Part shown: positions 11,501 through 22,303 of the stretch, one piece after another
How positions within the stretch are numbered: the first letter of the stretch is position 1
How the letters are laid out: each line of letters opens with the position of its first letter
Assembly: GCA_039881045.1 (NCBI GenBank)
Contig: JAYWVB010000051.1
Location: 179,938 to 243,937, forward strand
From: Chaetomium olivaceum
Taxonomy: Eukaryota > Ascomycota > Sordariomycetes > Sordariales > Chaetomiaceae
Length of the DNA stretch: 64,000 bases
Reading direction: 5' to 3'
Position numbers and translations under genes: made by a program
Notes under the pieces: generated by a model
Databases searched by the model: none
Seen by the model: the letters and a program-made list of their open reading frames with translations, nothing else
What the model was told of the DNA's origin: nothing

Positions 11501-12463
11501 AAACTCAACACACATCACCGGAGCAAGGGCTTTTTCGAAAGCAGTTCTCGGGATATAGCGGCTATGATAATCCAGGTCACTGGGGACATGGTCTCTGAAA
11601 AGTGCAAAAGGTGCCGTCAGGGGAAAGGCCCATTCGAGGGGTGTGTGGTTGCTTCTCGGGAGACGCACGATGACACAAAGGCGCGCTATCCCTGCTGTGG
11701 CAACTGCCTGTATGGGGGCAATAAGCTCATGTGTACTCTGCTCGACAAGACACGGGAGCGGATATCAAGGTCAAACAGGGCCTTAGTTGAGGATCAGTCA
11801 CCGGGAGTAATCGAACCGTCCCCGGTTCGCCGGAGTACGCAGCAAACACCGAGTTTCGACAACGGCGGACCAGTCACAAGGGCGGATGCCGTCGGGGGAA
11901 GGAAGCCTGTCCTTCGATCATCATCCCACCATGCTCCCCCCCGACCACAACGGCCAACACCATCAGCACTGATCTCTCAAGGAAACCTTCAGAACCAGAA
12001 TGATCTCCTCGAGATGGAAGACTGGGAAGTAGCCCCTGGCCGCATCCGCGAGACCGCCGCCGCCGAGCCAGATAGTAAGTGCCAACCGCCCCTTGCCCAC
12101 CCTTTCGCAGAGCCACACGCAACGCAATCCCAGCTAACCTCTCACACCAGCAATCGCCTTCTCCAAACCCTACCTATCCGCCACGCCCCAGACCAGCGTG
12201 CCCGTGTGCGAGGGCGCGGCCTTCCGCGTCGACACCGTTCTGGCGGGCCACGCGCTGCCGCTCGAGGCCGACGCGCAAAAGACACGGCTTGCTGCAGCGT
12301 AGCGGCGGGAAAGGTGCGCGTCCGCATCGGCGACGAGGCCGAGTTTGTCGTGGGGCCGCACGGCATGTTCAAGGTCAAGCCGGGGGTGCGCTGCGTGGTG
12401 AGGAATGGGCTGTATCTGGAGGCGGTGGTGCATACGGTGGTTTTGGGGGGTGGGTATTATTGA
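8531..12463 (+). CDS. Duplicated C2H2 + DUF3716 protein with C-terminal cupin-like domain
   Basis: Probable nuclear zinc-binding protein; function unknown. Proposed exons are 8531-9002, 9075-9665, 9720-9871, 9931-10855, 10918-11069, 11135-12074 and 12151-12463. A module occurs twice: RPYTKWKG-like lead, HPWVCPVRSCRKVF finger (C-x4-C-x12-H-x4-H), then SLWSYLQ..., IIQVTG and the cysteine cluster CNRCRDGFGPFRSC...CANC. Copy 1 spans about 9637-10590 and copy 2 about 10836-11750. An intron interrupts the finger right after the first histidine region in both copies. The N-terminus is Ser/Pro-rich and acidic. The C-terminus (GKVRVRIGDEAEFVVGPHGMFKVKPGV) is cupin-like, resembling the Mif2/CENP-C type fold. 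Within the last exon the frame breaks near 12295; one extra base there would join the halves. Confidence 0.72.
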
Positions 12464-13389
12464 GTTGGGTAACTTGAGTTGGGTTGGGCTGGGTTCAGTC
12501 GGGTTGGGGGCATGGGGGTGGTGAGGTCGTTGGAGCGATTGTAAGGCATTAATTATTATTAATATCATTCGGATCGGAGCCATGGATTTGGCTTGCTTTC
12601 CATACCATTCCCGCGAGTACTTTTATATACGCGGTGCTCCAGTGTAAATCGACATATAAAGATGGCCGAATTATCACATTTGTTGAGGTGAATCGTCTTT
12701 ACCTGCCTAGGGAGGCCAATTATACTTTCACTCTTATTAAAAGTCTTAGTAATACCTAATAAGATATATACTAAGTCAATCATCGATGTCTCGACCTCCT
12801 CATCGATCCGCAAAAACGGTGTAGACCCCTTGCCAGCTTTAGGATGCGTGGTTCTATGTCTTGGAGACGGCTGCTCACGGCGGCGATCTTGACTCGATAC
12901 AGGACCTGTAACCATACGAAACGATAAGCTACCTTACAATCAGGGTCAAAAAGTAGCTTTACACTTTTTCTCCGACTTTGTGTGGGGAATTGTATGGGAA
13001 ACCCTTGACGACAACTTGAACGTAATGCAGCTATGCACCATATGTGGCAAAATAAAAAATATTGTTCACTAGTCTTTTAACATAACACTATACCTTTTAA
13101 TATTTGCCTTTCGTTTTTGGAAAATTGTTGGTGGTGGATTGTCATCGAGTGATGAACCCGAGTTTGGGGATTTCGGTGTGACTTTGAAAAAGTAGAGCAA
13201 CTTTTGACTATGGGTTTACCTATCTGAAAGCAAGTGATAAGCTTGCTGATATATACAACGCATTCCAAAGACTGGTAGGGTAAGGGCACCGCGTATACTA
13301 TCCATTGCTATCCTTGGAGCTGAGCATAACCTAAGCTAGGCGAGCCGGGCTAAGCGCTTTACTACCTAGGTACTCAACTCAACGCCCCC
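12464..13389. other. Gene-free stretch
   Basis: Shared 3' side of two convergent genes. AT-rich, stops in all frames, nothing recognised. Confidence 0.5.
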
Positions 13390-15210
13390 TCACTCCACCG
13401 ACTGGTTCCTGATCCTCACATGCACTGGTGCACCATCCTTGGGGTGTGACGTGGCTTTCCCGGTGGTATACATCCTCTCACCTTCTACCACCTCTTTGTT
13501 TACCTTGAAACCCTGCTGCTCTCTCATTTGGTCCCACTTATCCCAAGCCAACTCGACGTCAAAGTCTCGGACAGTAAGCACCAGCGCCAGCTTGAGGACA
13601 ACGATGGCCAGCTCTTGCCCGATGCATCTTCTGGGCCCGAGCTGAAATCCTCGCCACACATTCTTCCCTGGGTGCAGTCTGTCGCCTTCAGGGACCATGA
13701 ATCGCTCAGGGATGAACTGGAGGGGGTCCGGAAAGTTGGCTGCATCTCGATGTATCGTGATGGAGCTGTCAAAAAGATCAAATCCTTCCGTTGGCCACGG
13801 GCTATCTGAACCCTCGATGTGCAGTGTGAAATCGGGCTGGCCTTCCCGGATGGTGATGGTGGCTGGATTGAGCCTCAGTGTCTCCTTTATGACTGCCTGA
13901 GTGTACTGTAAAGAGTCCAGAAGGTGTGGTGCTTGTCGGATCTTGTCATTGGCCATGCGCGGGTCGGAACCCAAAACTGCATCGTGCTCGGCACGTAACT
14001 TGGCTAGGCATTCAGGATGCAATTCGAGCTGCCTGTATAGCCAAGGGATGACGATTGAGATGGCATCTTCGCCGCCGAAGAAAAATATCATTAGTTGGTA
14101 GAAGACATGCTCGATGAAGGATTCGTCTGGGGTGTTGTGGGCGTTTGCTCCTTTGGCTGCAGCTTCTTGGCCGAATTCCTGGACGGCAGCTTGGACGACT
14201 GTGAGTCGGCTCTGGTTCGCCGCGCCAATGTTTTCCATGATGAACGGTCGAAGAAATTGGAAGAGCTGATTCCTCCTGCGTCTAACGTCCCACTCGAAGA
14301 ATGGTGTCGCCCTCCACAGCAGTTTGCGAGGACTGAGTGTGATCTCCATGTTTTCCAGTTGCTCTCGATAAGCAACGCTGAATTGCGACGGGCTCGACGA
14401 CTGAGATCTCAACCGGGTGTCCCTGGTAGCGGTTAATACAAAAGAGAACGCCTGAGTACATGGGACGGGGAAAGATGAACATACAGAACCACCCTCCCTG
14501 TGACATCGAATGCCAGGTTACCACCTGCTTTCTCAAGCTGAAAGACTTGGCCCCAATCGCCATTTTGACCAGCAAGGTCTCTGAAAGTGTTCGCGAAGTC
14601 CTCTACCTCCTCGAGGATAGCAGGGATCCATGCCCTGATGTTGGTACGACTGAAACCGGGATTGAACCTCGAACGCCAGATTCTCCATTCCTCGCCATGC
14701 ATGCAGTTAAGGTCCTTGCCGTTAGAAATCGGTCTCAAGAACTCCCCCTGCATAGGAGACTTGGGCAAGCTTTTCCCAATTTCGATCTGATTGGAGACAT
14801 AGGCCTCCATGGAAAAGGCCATTGGTGTTGCAATAGGCCAGACATCCACGTACACGACTGAAGGACACCGGTTTTCGGTGGGAAAGAATCTCTTCCAGTA
14901 GATGCTGACATAATAGCCAAATGTCTGAATGAAATTGGCATCAGATGCCCAGTCCCGGTAGAACTGGACGACAATAGGAAGATGGCCCAAGAGCATAGAA
15001 TGAGGCATTATCGGCTAGAAATGTCAGAATGTACGACGACTCCGACCAGAGGGAGAGAAATACAATGCCTCGAGCCTTGAGCCTCCTGAATTTCATCCTT
15101 GCCCGATACAAGTTCATTGCGAACCATAGTCCCACCGCAGTGAGAACGGCGAGGCAAAAGAGCAAAAGCGGCTTCCCGCTGGCGGGGATATCGACAAGCG
15201 AAGGAGCCAT
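13390..15210 (-). CDS. Cytochrome P450 monooxygenase
   Basis: Membrane-anchored microsomal P450. Exons 15210-15064, 15014-14485 and 14422-13390 join into 569 residues, with introns of 49 and 62 nt. An N-terminal hydrophobic anchor lies at about residues 12-35, followed by a basic stretch and a Pro-containing hinge. The C-helix has the WRIWR motif, the K-helix has KETLR (ExxR), then IPERF, and the heme loop FQLGPRRCIGQ carries the thiolate cysteine at about residue 487. The I-helix reads FFFGGEDAIS, so the usual oxygen-activating Thr is Ala. It is divergently arranged with a terpene cyclase 1.7 kb away, so it probably oxidises that product. Substrate cannot be read from sequence. Confidence 0.9.
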
Positions 15211-16925
15211 GTTGATACGGATGTCTTTGACAAAGGTTGAAGGCGAGGGGAAGGCACATGCACGCTGTGACGAAGGACTGGCAACATCATAACGCTGGGC
15301 CGGCTTAACCTAAGTGGTAAAGAGCTCCGCTTCTTGGCTTCAGTCAGGTGGGAATTTTATATAGCTCAGGTTCCCTGGCTGAACCTTGTAGTGGCCGGCC
15401 ATAGCGGAACCTGTCCTACTCAGCCGAAGCATCGGTGGCGGAATTGTCGATCCACGGATGGTTCCTCCTTCAGCATGCGAACATCTCCGGCCGCTGTTGT
15501 TTCAACTAATGCAGATATGTGCAGCACTGGGGCCCTGCGGACAGCTAGCCGGTCTCGGGCCGGTGCTTTCAACCAATGGAGACACACGCCGTCAACATGC
15601 CGTTAAGCGCCGGTCGACATAAGTCCCACTTAGACCCGCGATGTCGCATATCCGCTTTGCGGGCCGCTCCCGATATGTCCATTTCTATCCTTCAGCTGTG
15701 ACCTTGCCTCTGGTAGGATCCGACTAACGCAATATTCCCTTCGACCGGTGAAGGGTGCAAGAATTACCGCAGCGGGGTTGTGGTTGGGGTAACAACCGCA
15801 GTTGCAGCCGATTACGGTTGCTCCCAGTGCCGTAAAATGTGACGGGCAGTTCTGACAACAACCTAACGGTTGTTGCCCGGATCCTAGCGTAATTCAGGCC
15901 TCTATCCGACCACCTCGGTAATCGCGTGCTTCCTCGCACCCGCACCCGCGCCCGTACCCGCCCTGCACGCCTTTATGCCCTGCTAGTGTAGGAGCGCTCG
16001 TACCCGCACCGACCGGGCTGCCATGCTAGATGCTAGCGCCTGCAACCGGCGATTATTGATATGCGACACGTAATTAATTCCGTTCCTCCCTCGAATGCAA
16101 CTGCAAATGACGATAAGACAGCGATACTTATGTAATTGCGTATAGTACAGCTACAAATGGTGATGTAAACGAATTGCAAATGATGGTGCGAATGGTGGCG
16201 AGTGAGCTCTTTGATGATGCTTTCGTCCAAGCGTACGATGGGATGAATGCCGTTATAGGCGACTTGATGACGCGTCCCTTCCACACAGCGCCTAATGAAT
16301 GTGATTATCGGCAACTTGATGATGTATACATTTTTATATGGCGCCCGGTGAAGGAATGTAGTTGTTGGTGATGCTTTAGTCAGATTTGCGTCCGTCCGTA
16401 TATCAACTACCGTATTCCAACGCCGACATTGAACTAAATTAATTTCCGGCCCGTACGTAAACTTACAGCGACCTTGCCGTCCCGTCACCTCTATCTGGAA
16501 ACTTTCAATAGCTTTCAGACTCCACCTTTGACATTGTGCGGATTGATAATGGCACCCCATATTCCCGCTACGGTAACCTGCAACAACACAATAAACCACT
16601 CACACGAGATGTTGCTTTGCATGAGCAGGCCTCTAAAGCAAGGGTCGGCTATGCCGCAAGAGAGTAGCGATGAAACTCTAAACACATGAGCTGATCAGAG
16701 TTCCGAGCTCGGCGGTACCTAGGGATCTCGTCCCTTGCCTCGTTGTGAAAGCCAGTCGACATCCATGTGGTGAATTTCATTAGGTGGGCGGCTAACCTTT
16801 AGCGTGATACGCTCAGGCATCTTCTACGCTATAAGAAGCCGTCCATCTCTAGTCCAGATCAGCCTCGTGTCTCGAACAACTCGCCTCGACACTCAGATCA
16901 CGAAGGTGCACAATTCCGCAAGAAA
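15211..16925. promoter_or_regulatory. Shared divergent intergenic region, P450 / terpene cyclase
   Basis: No gene in 1.7 kb. It contains a perfect 8-bp inverted repeat with a 4-nt spacer at 15856-15875 (CAACAACC taac GGTTGTTG). A related AACAACCGCAG lies upstream near 15789, and a C-rich CCCGCACCCG-type run is at about 15937-15965. A TATA-like element TATAAG lies at 16830-16835, about 95 bp before the cyclase start. The repeats are seen; regulatory function is inference. Confidence 0.4.
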
Positions 16926-18067
16926 ATGATGGCACTCTTGTCTATACCGTCCGTTTGCGAGGCCGTGGAGGCGCGGAAGATTTCTACCTTTTTTTCTCGC
17001 TACCCTGCTGCCATTAGCATTGCAACCAAAGATGTTGAACATGCACTCAAAAGGATTCGTGAAGCGGCTTCCGAACCAGGCTCGAGGGAAAGGCGTCGTG
17101 CACTAATCAGGCACACCACCCCCTATGGCGATCCTTTCGCCATCTGCCACTGCTCTGCTCTCCCTGAGAGACTGGTCGTCTTGGCGAGTATTATCGAGGT
17201 CATGTGGATTCATGATGGTAACTTTCCATCCTCCCGCAAGATCAGGGTCTCTTAACTAATCGAAATTTTTTCGAAACTAGATGTGACAGAGGAATTGGGA
17301 CACGCCGCGGTAGGAAAACCTGAAATTACCCATGTGAATGACTATTTATCCCTTCTACAGGCATGCAAAGAACATGAAGTTCTCGCCGAAGTCCTTCGAC
17401 TTGATATCGAACCATCAACCCTCGAGCCACGAAACGTGCGGCAAAAGAATCTGGCTCAGCAGCTCCGAAAGGCCATTGATATGGACCCTGCGCAAGCTCC
17501 CGCCATGATTGAAATGCTGAAAACGTACTTGTCGACCTTTGACAACCTCGATGACGATTTCACGCGAATGGAAGACTACATGCCGTATCGCATCCCGAAC
17601 TGCGGGTACTGGTGAGTTTAATCCCCGGTTTCGGTACCTAATTTTCACGCCTTCTGACATATGAGCTATGTAGGATGTCGTCGTACTTCATCCGTTGGGG
17701 AATGGGCATTGCCATGAGCGACGAGGATTACGAATCCATCCGAGCATATGACGTTGCTCTGGGTAACGTTCTTGGCCTGACTAATGACTACTTCAGTTGG
17801 AACGTTGAGAAGGATCAGACTACAGATCGGGTCAGGAATGGCGTTCGAGTTCTGATGAAGGAGCACAACGTTACAGCGGATACTGCCAAGGTACTGCTCT
17901 TGGGGATCATCATTGAAGAAGAATCCAAGGCGGCAAAACTCAAGGAGGAACGATTGAAGAAACCAGTGTCGGAGGAGGTCGCGCTCTACTTTGAGGCAAT
18001 CGAGTTGTATGTTGGTGGAAGTTGCTACTGGCATGCCACGGCACCCCGATATCAAGTGTTTGAGTGA
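16926..18067 (+). CDS. Class I terpene cyclase (chimeric-type cyclase domain, stand-alone)
   Basis: Ionises a prenyl diphosphate and cyclises it. Exons 16926-17217, 17281-17611 and 17674-18067 give 338 residues. The aspartate-rich metal site is WIHDDVTEE at about residue 95-103, assembled exactly across the first intron. The NSE triad is NDYFSWNVEKD, and the domain closes with CYWHATAPRYQ. These motifs match the N-terminal cyclase half of fungal fusicoccadiene/ophiobolin-type synthases. Here a TGA follows directly and no prenyltransferase domain is seen downstream, so GGPP or GFPP would have to come from another locus. Product (di- or sesterterpene) is inference. Confidence 0.88.
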
Positions 18068-18569
18068 CACAGATAGCGGTAGAGGATGGAGAAAGGAGAT
18101 CCCTAGTGTTGGGTTAGAACACACAACGAGCTGTTGGCGCTCCAGTTGGGCTGTCTCTCGGTCGAGAAGTGCGATGAGCACGTGCTGCCCTTGGCTGCTC
18201 CCGGAGTACGGTCTTACCAGGCGGAGTGTCTGGTCCCTCTCCTGCCTAACTAGGTATTCCAAAGTATCTTGTACGCCTTAGACTTCTGAAAAGGAGATAG
18301 CGTGATCATCTCCGCCGGCGACTAATAAGTAACAACGAGAAAGGGGCAAGTCAATGAGGAGGTAAGAGCACAATTAACCCAGGGCACCAGAGGTATTCTA
18401 AATCACAATCTGTTTAGGACCAGATACCACTACTCAACCACTGACAATACCACGCTGCATCCGTCTTTGCAGGTGATGTTGGGGGATCCAGGGGTCGAGG
18501 AAGCTCTGCGTTGATGACATCATCGATGATTCGTCGTTCACTCGCCAAGGATGTTTCTCACCAACTCAC
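18068..18569. other. Gene-free stretch
   Basis: 3' side of the cyclase gene and upstream sequence of the small repeat protein. No prenyltransferase motif or other coding signal was found here. Confidence 0.5.
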
Positions 18570-18576
18570 TATATAA
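18570..18576 (+). promoter_or_regulatory. TATA box of the small repeat protein
   Basis: TATATAA about 100 bp before the ATG at 18675. It is followed by a leader rich in C and T, a common layout for strongly inducible fungal genes. Confidence 0.5.
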
Positions 18577-18674
18577 CCAACAGAATCGATACCATTCCTC
18601 ACCATCAACTCATTCCTTCCTTCTCAAACGTCATATTTTATCCAATTCCACCCACAAATCCAAACATATCAGCT

Positions 18675-19049
18675 ATGGACCACTCATCGAAAACAACCCC
18701 CCAAGACTCCCACACCGGGCCCAGGTCAACAGGCGGCAAGGCCTCGGCCACACAGACACCAGCAAACGCCCACCTCGGACAAGACAAGCCCGGCCTGTTC
18801 GACGAGCAGGGCGCTGTGGGCAAACAGTTCACTCGTAAGTCTGACCAAACCCTCGACTAAGGCCGCAAAGGGAGGTGGAGGCAGAATACTAACAAGTCGG
18901 CAGCCGAGGGAGCCCTAGGTGGGACGGCTCAGAAGGTGGGCGGGCCCTTGGACAAGGAGGGCATGATTGGAAAACAGTTCACGACCGAGGGCAGTATTGG
19001 AGGTGCGGTGCAGAATATGATGGGTGGGACGAGCAAGAAGTCGAATTAA
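18675..19049 (+). CDS. Small hydrophilic repeat protein (stress-type)
   Basis: Two exons, 18675-18834 and 18904-19049 (GTAAGT donor, GGCAG acceptor), give 101 residues. The protein is Gly/Thr/Ser/Lys rich with no hydrophobic segment. The motif G-x-(V/I)-GKQFT-x-EG occurs twice (GAVGKQFT and GMIGKQFT), each time followed by a Gly-Gly-(T/A)-(A/V)-Q-(K/N) run. Composition resembles LEA-like or stress-induced small fungal proteins, which is an inference; I do not recognise a named family. A strong TATA box precedes it. Confidence 0.72.
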
Positions 19050-19836
19050 GGTGAAGGAGGTGCTTAGTGGACAGGGTGACTTTAAGGAGGGGTGGATGGG
19101 TGTATGATTAGGTGTATTTTTTTCATGATGTGTCGAATGAAGTTCATGAAACTCGGCGTGATTTTCTTGGTGTTTGGGGGCATGCACCTTCTTCGTGACG
19201 GCAGGGCCGGCACCACCTGGGTAGAGTGGGCCGCAACACGACGCCGACACGGACCTGGTTTCGAGCCCCGCTCCGGACTCTGGAACCGGACGGGATTTTC
19301 AGAAAACACTCACCTCAATCTGAATGTTAGCATTTCCTTGTTCTCTTGTATTCTAGTTTATAACCTTTAGCTGGAATGGGTTTTCTTTGTTAGCACATGG
19401 TGATTCGTAGGTTGGTTCTGTAAGATAAGAGTCTTAAAAGCGCAGCCAAAACGCAATACAAGCGCAGCATGATTAATGACTACAAGAAATGTTGCGGTCT
19501 TGAAGGACTATTTTTACGCTTTAAAGAGGCTGGAAGCTCGCAAGGCATCAATATGTTGCCATGCAGATATTGGGGCGGGGCGGAGATCAGCCGAACGCCA
19601 GGTGCTTCTTTTCATCCAGCTGGCATCAGCTGACGGTCTCGGACAAAGCGGGCTGGAGTCACCCACATTTCAGTCCTTCCCTCAACAACCCAGCAGCAGC
19701 GCCTCCTTACAACGATCACCAATCCAGCCTTCCCACATATCCGATTATCTCAAACTCCTCATTAAACCCATCCTTCGCCAAGAGTATCGACCATCACTTC
19801 GCGCAACGCGCTGCTAACTTGCTGCGCCGCGTCGCC
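19050..19836. other. Gene-free stretch
   Basis: 3' side of the small repeat protein and leader of the next gene. The frame of the next gene is open upstream to 19561, but composition there is not protein-like. Confidence 0.45.
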
Positions 19837-21104
19837 ATGTCGGCCGAGATCGCCCCTGAGGACGTCTCGTCGCCGTCTAAGGAGCGGCACTCGCTGACCC
19901 TCGACCAGCGACGCGCCCTGCGACGTTGGGCGAGCTCGCAGCCTGTGCGCCCGAGCCACAAAGCGTGCATCGATTGGTTTCAGAGCCAATATAACCAGAC
20001 CATCTCGCAGTCGACCGTCTCACATTCGCTCTCTCCCAAGTACGCCCGGCTCGATGGCGACACCCAGCTTTCCGGCTCGCGCCTGCGCTTTGGCAACTGG
20101 CCCGATGTCGAGAAGCTCGTCCTGCTTTGGCACCAGCAGATGGTCAACAGCGGCCGTCACCCTTCCAACGAAGAGCTCGCCGAAAAGGCCAAGAACATCT
20201 TCACCCAACTCCCGCGCTACAAGGATGAGAGCCCGCCGGAATTCTCCCCGGGCTGGATTCACCGCTTCAAGAAGCGATATGGCCTCCTCATCCGTCGCCA
20301 GCGCCGCCATGGCAGCGTCCAGAACGCAGCCGACGACATCCCCTACCTGATCGACGCTGTTCCCCGCTTCATGAACATCACGCCCGAGGTCTCCCCGCCG
20401 CCATCCGCGACGCAGTCCAGCGTGTCGTTGGCGTGGAAGCGTCCCTCGCCATCTGTGCCCGGGTGCGCGACGAGATCGTCCGCCGCCTCGACAACCCACA
20501 AGCCCCGTCCACCCCGCAACAGCAACAACAACCACACCCGACCCATCCCGCCCACCCGGACAGTGCCGGCCCCCACCCTGCCAACGGCGATACCCCCATG
20601 TACACAGACGAAGACCCGGAAGTCGTCCTCCAGAACGCCCTGCGCGCCCTCCAGCAGGAAGAAGCCGACGCCGAAGCGCAGGCCGCCGCTGAGCGCGAGG
20701 CGCGCGACCGCTCCGAGCGGGGCCTGCCGCCCCTGGGCACCATTGCGGGGCAGGCGTACGCCCAGCAGGCCGCGGCCGCCGTCAACGCCATCTCCACGCC
20801 CGTCAACGCAGCGAGAGCTAGTGTCGGCCCTCCGCCCAGCGCCGGCGGTGGTGGCGGCGGTGGCGGCAATGGCGGGACGGCGAACAACTCGGTGGCGCCG
20901 CCGCGCTTCATCGCGCCCACGCCCCAGCCCACCGGGTCGGCCGGCAGTGCCGCGGGCGAGGACCTCACCCTGACGCCTATCCCCAGCGGTGGGCCGGTGT
21001 CGGTCACGGATCGGCCGGTGCGCTGTCCGTTCTGCTTGAACCAGCGGATGCTGAGGACGATTAAGGAGGCCGTGGAGCACATGTCGACACACGTCATTGT
21101 GTGA
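19837..21104 (+). CDS. CENP-B/Abp1-like DNA-binding protein (frame broken once)
   Basis: Probable sequence-specific nuclear DNA-binding protein. From ATG 19837 the first frame carries a helix-turn-helix (LTLDQRRALRRWA...CIDWFQSQYNQTISQSTVSHSL). It is followed by a CENP-B-type second domain (WPDVEKLVLLWHQQM...SPGWIHRFKKRYGL). Together these resemble ARS-binding protein 1 / CENP-B homologues. Near 20393 the reading moves to another frame (RDAVQRVVGVEASLAICARVRDEIVRRLD). That frame continues through a Gln/Pro, acidic and Gly-rich region to a C-terminal CPFC-x(n)-H-x3-H zinc finger and TGA at 21104. One extra C in TCCCCG would fuse the halves with no intron. Confidence 0.7.
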
Positions 21105-22303
21105 GCGCAGCTTTGTTTTCCCGTGCTCCTGGGGTCCATGGAGTGCTGGCTTTTTTGTTCCAATGCAGTGACCTGTCGGACTGGAAAATAATAGTTCGAA
21201 TCCTTCGAAATCGCTGGGCTGCTTCTTTTGTTGGCGAAGCTGCTCATGATTGTTTTCTGTTCCTCTTCTCTTTCTGTGTTTCCCTATTTGCATGTCGGTG
21301 TATTACAGTCACGGCGCTTAGGATGGAAGGGTATGGTATATTATCTCATGGGCTGGACGGGATGGAACGGGATTGTGTTCGGATTTTGTGTTTCTGTGGT
21401 TAGTTCTCATTCCACGACCGGCAGCATATTGCCCCTGACTTTGTCTACTATATGCGGTGCGTCGCCGCCGTATGCTCCTAGATTCCAAGGTACCGGGCTT
21501 CGCTTTTGCTGTGATGAACCTATTTTGAACTGTAGCCAGCTAGTCAATGACCCCGAAGAACTCCGTTAGTTCCTCGTGGCACGGTTTGTGTTGTGGCATA
21601 CGTCCATCGTTGGATCAGGTCCTCCCTCACCAATACGTAGGGGTCTGTGGTGATCGGGCTGAACTTTTACACTTTGCCTCTTGCTCCGTCATTTCGTGGG
21701 GAACGGATGAACGGGCGGGGCTGTCTAATAGTCGTTTTGGCACTGTACGTGTATACTGTGATACAACCAGAACCTCCACCGTCCATGTAAATGCAACCAT
21801 CTTGAGGTTATTCCCAATGCTGGCTGTAAGCCGACAACTATTATCTGGTAGGTAGTGACTCGATTTAGCAATCTGGCAATTCGATTACTCTACTGCTAAC
21901 TACTGTAGTTGTACGAGATACGGAACATGAAGTCAAAAGAATGTGATAAAAGGACATTGAACAAAAGGAAAGAAGAAACAGAGGAGAAGAAAGGCAGTAC
22001 GAAAGCAAAAAGTAAAAGAAATCTAAACCACTGGATGCTATTCACCTAAGGGGTGCTTACTATGCACACCCCCCGAACCTCGCTGTGCCAATCCTGCCCA
22101 TGCTCGGTGCACAAGCCCCTCTCGTGCCCCCTCCGGCGCAAGTTCCAGCGTTCCCCGCTGTTTCCACCACGTTCCGTCCGAGTCACTGCTTCTTCAGAGC
22201 GTCAGCACGCCCGCCCAACTCCTCGCCTCTCGTTTCCTTTGCGCACTCCCATCTCGAGTCTTTGCGATTTGACCTGACCTGAGGCCCGCACCTGCCTGAC
22301 ACT
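21105..22303. other. Gene-free stretch
   Basis: Long 3' region and the bem1 upstream region. Purine-rich at 21940-22020, CT-rich just before the bem1 start. No coding signal. Confidence 0.5.

Noticed and set aside
19240..19300. Possible tRNA (GGTTTCGAGCCCC resembles a B box)
   Set aside because: No matching A box, acceptor stem or anticodon arm at the right spacing.
19561..19836. Upstream extension of the Abp1-like protein
   Set aside because: Open frame but composition is not protein-like; ATG 19837 gives the usual start just before the helix-turn-helix.
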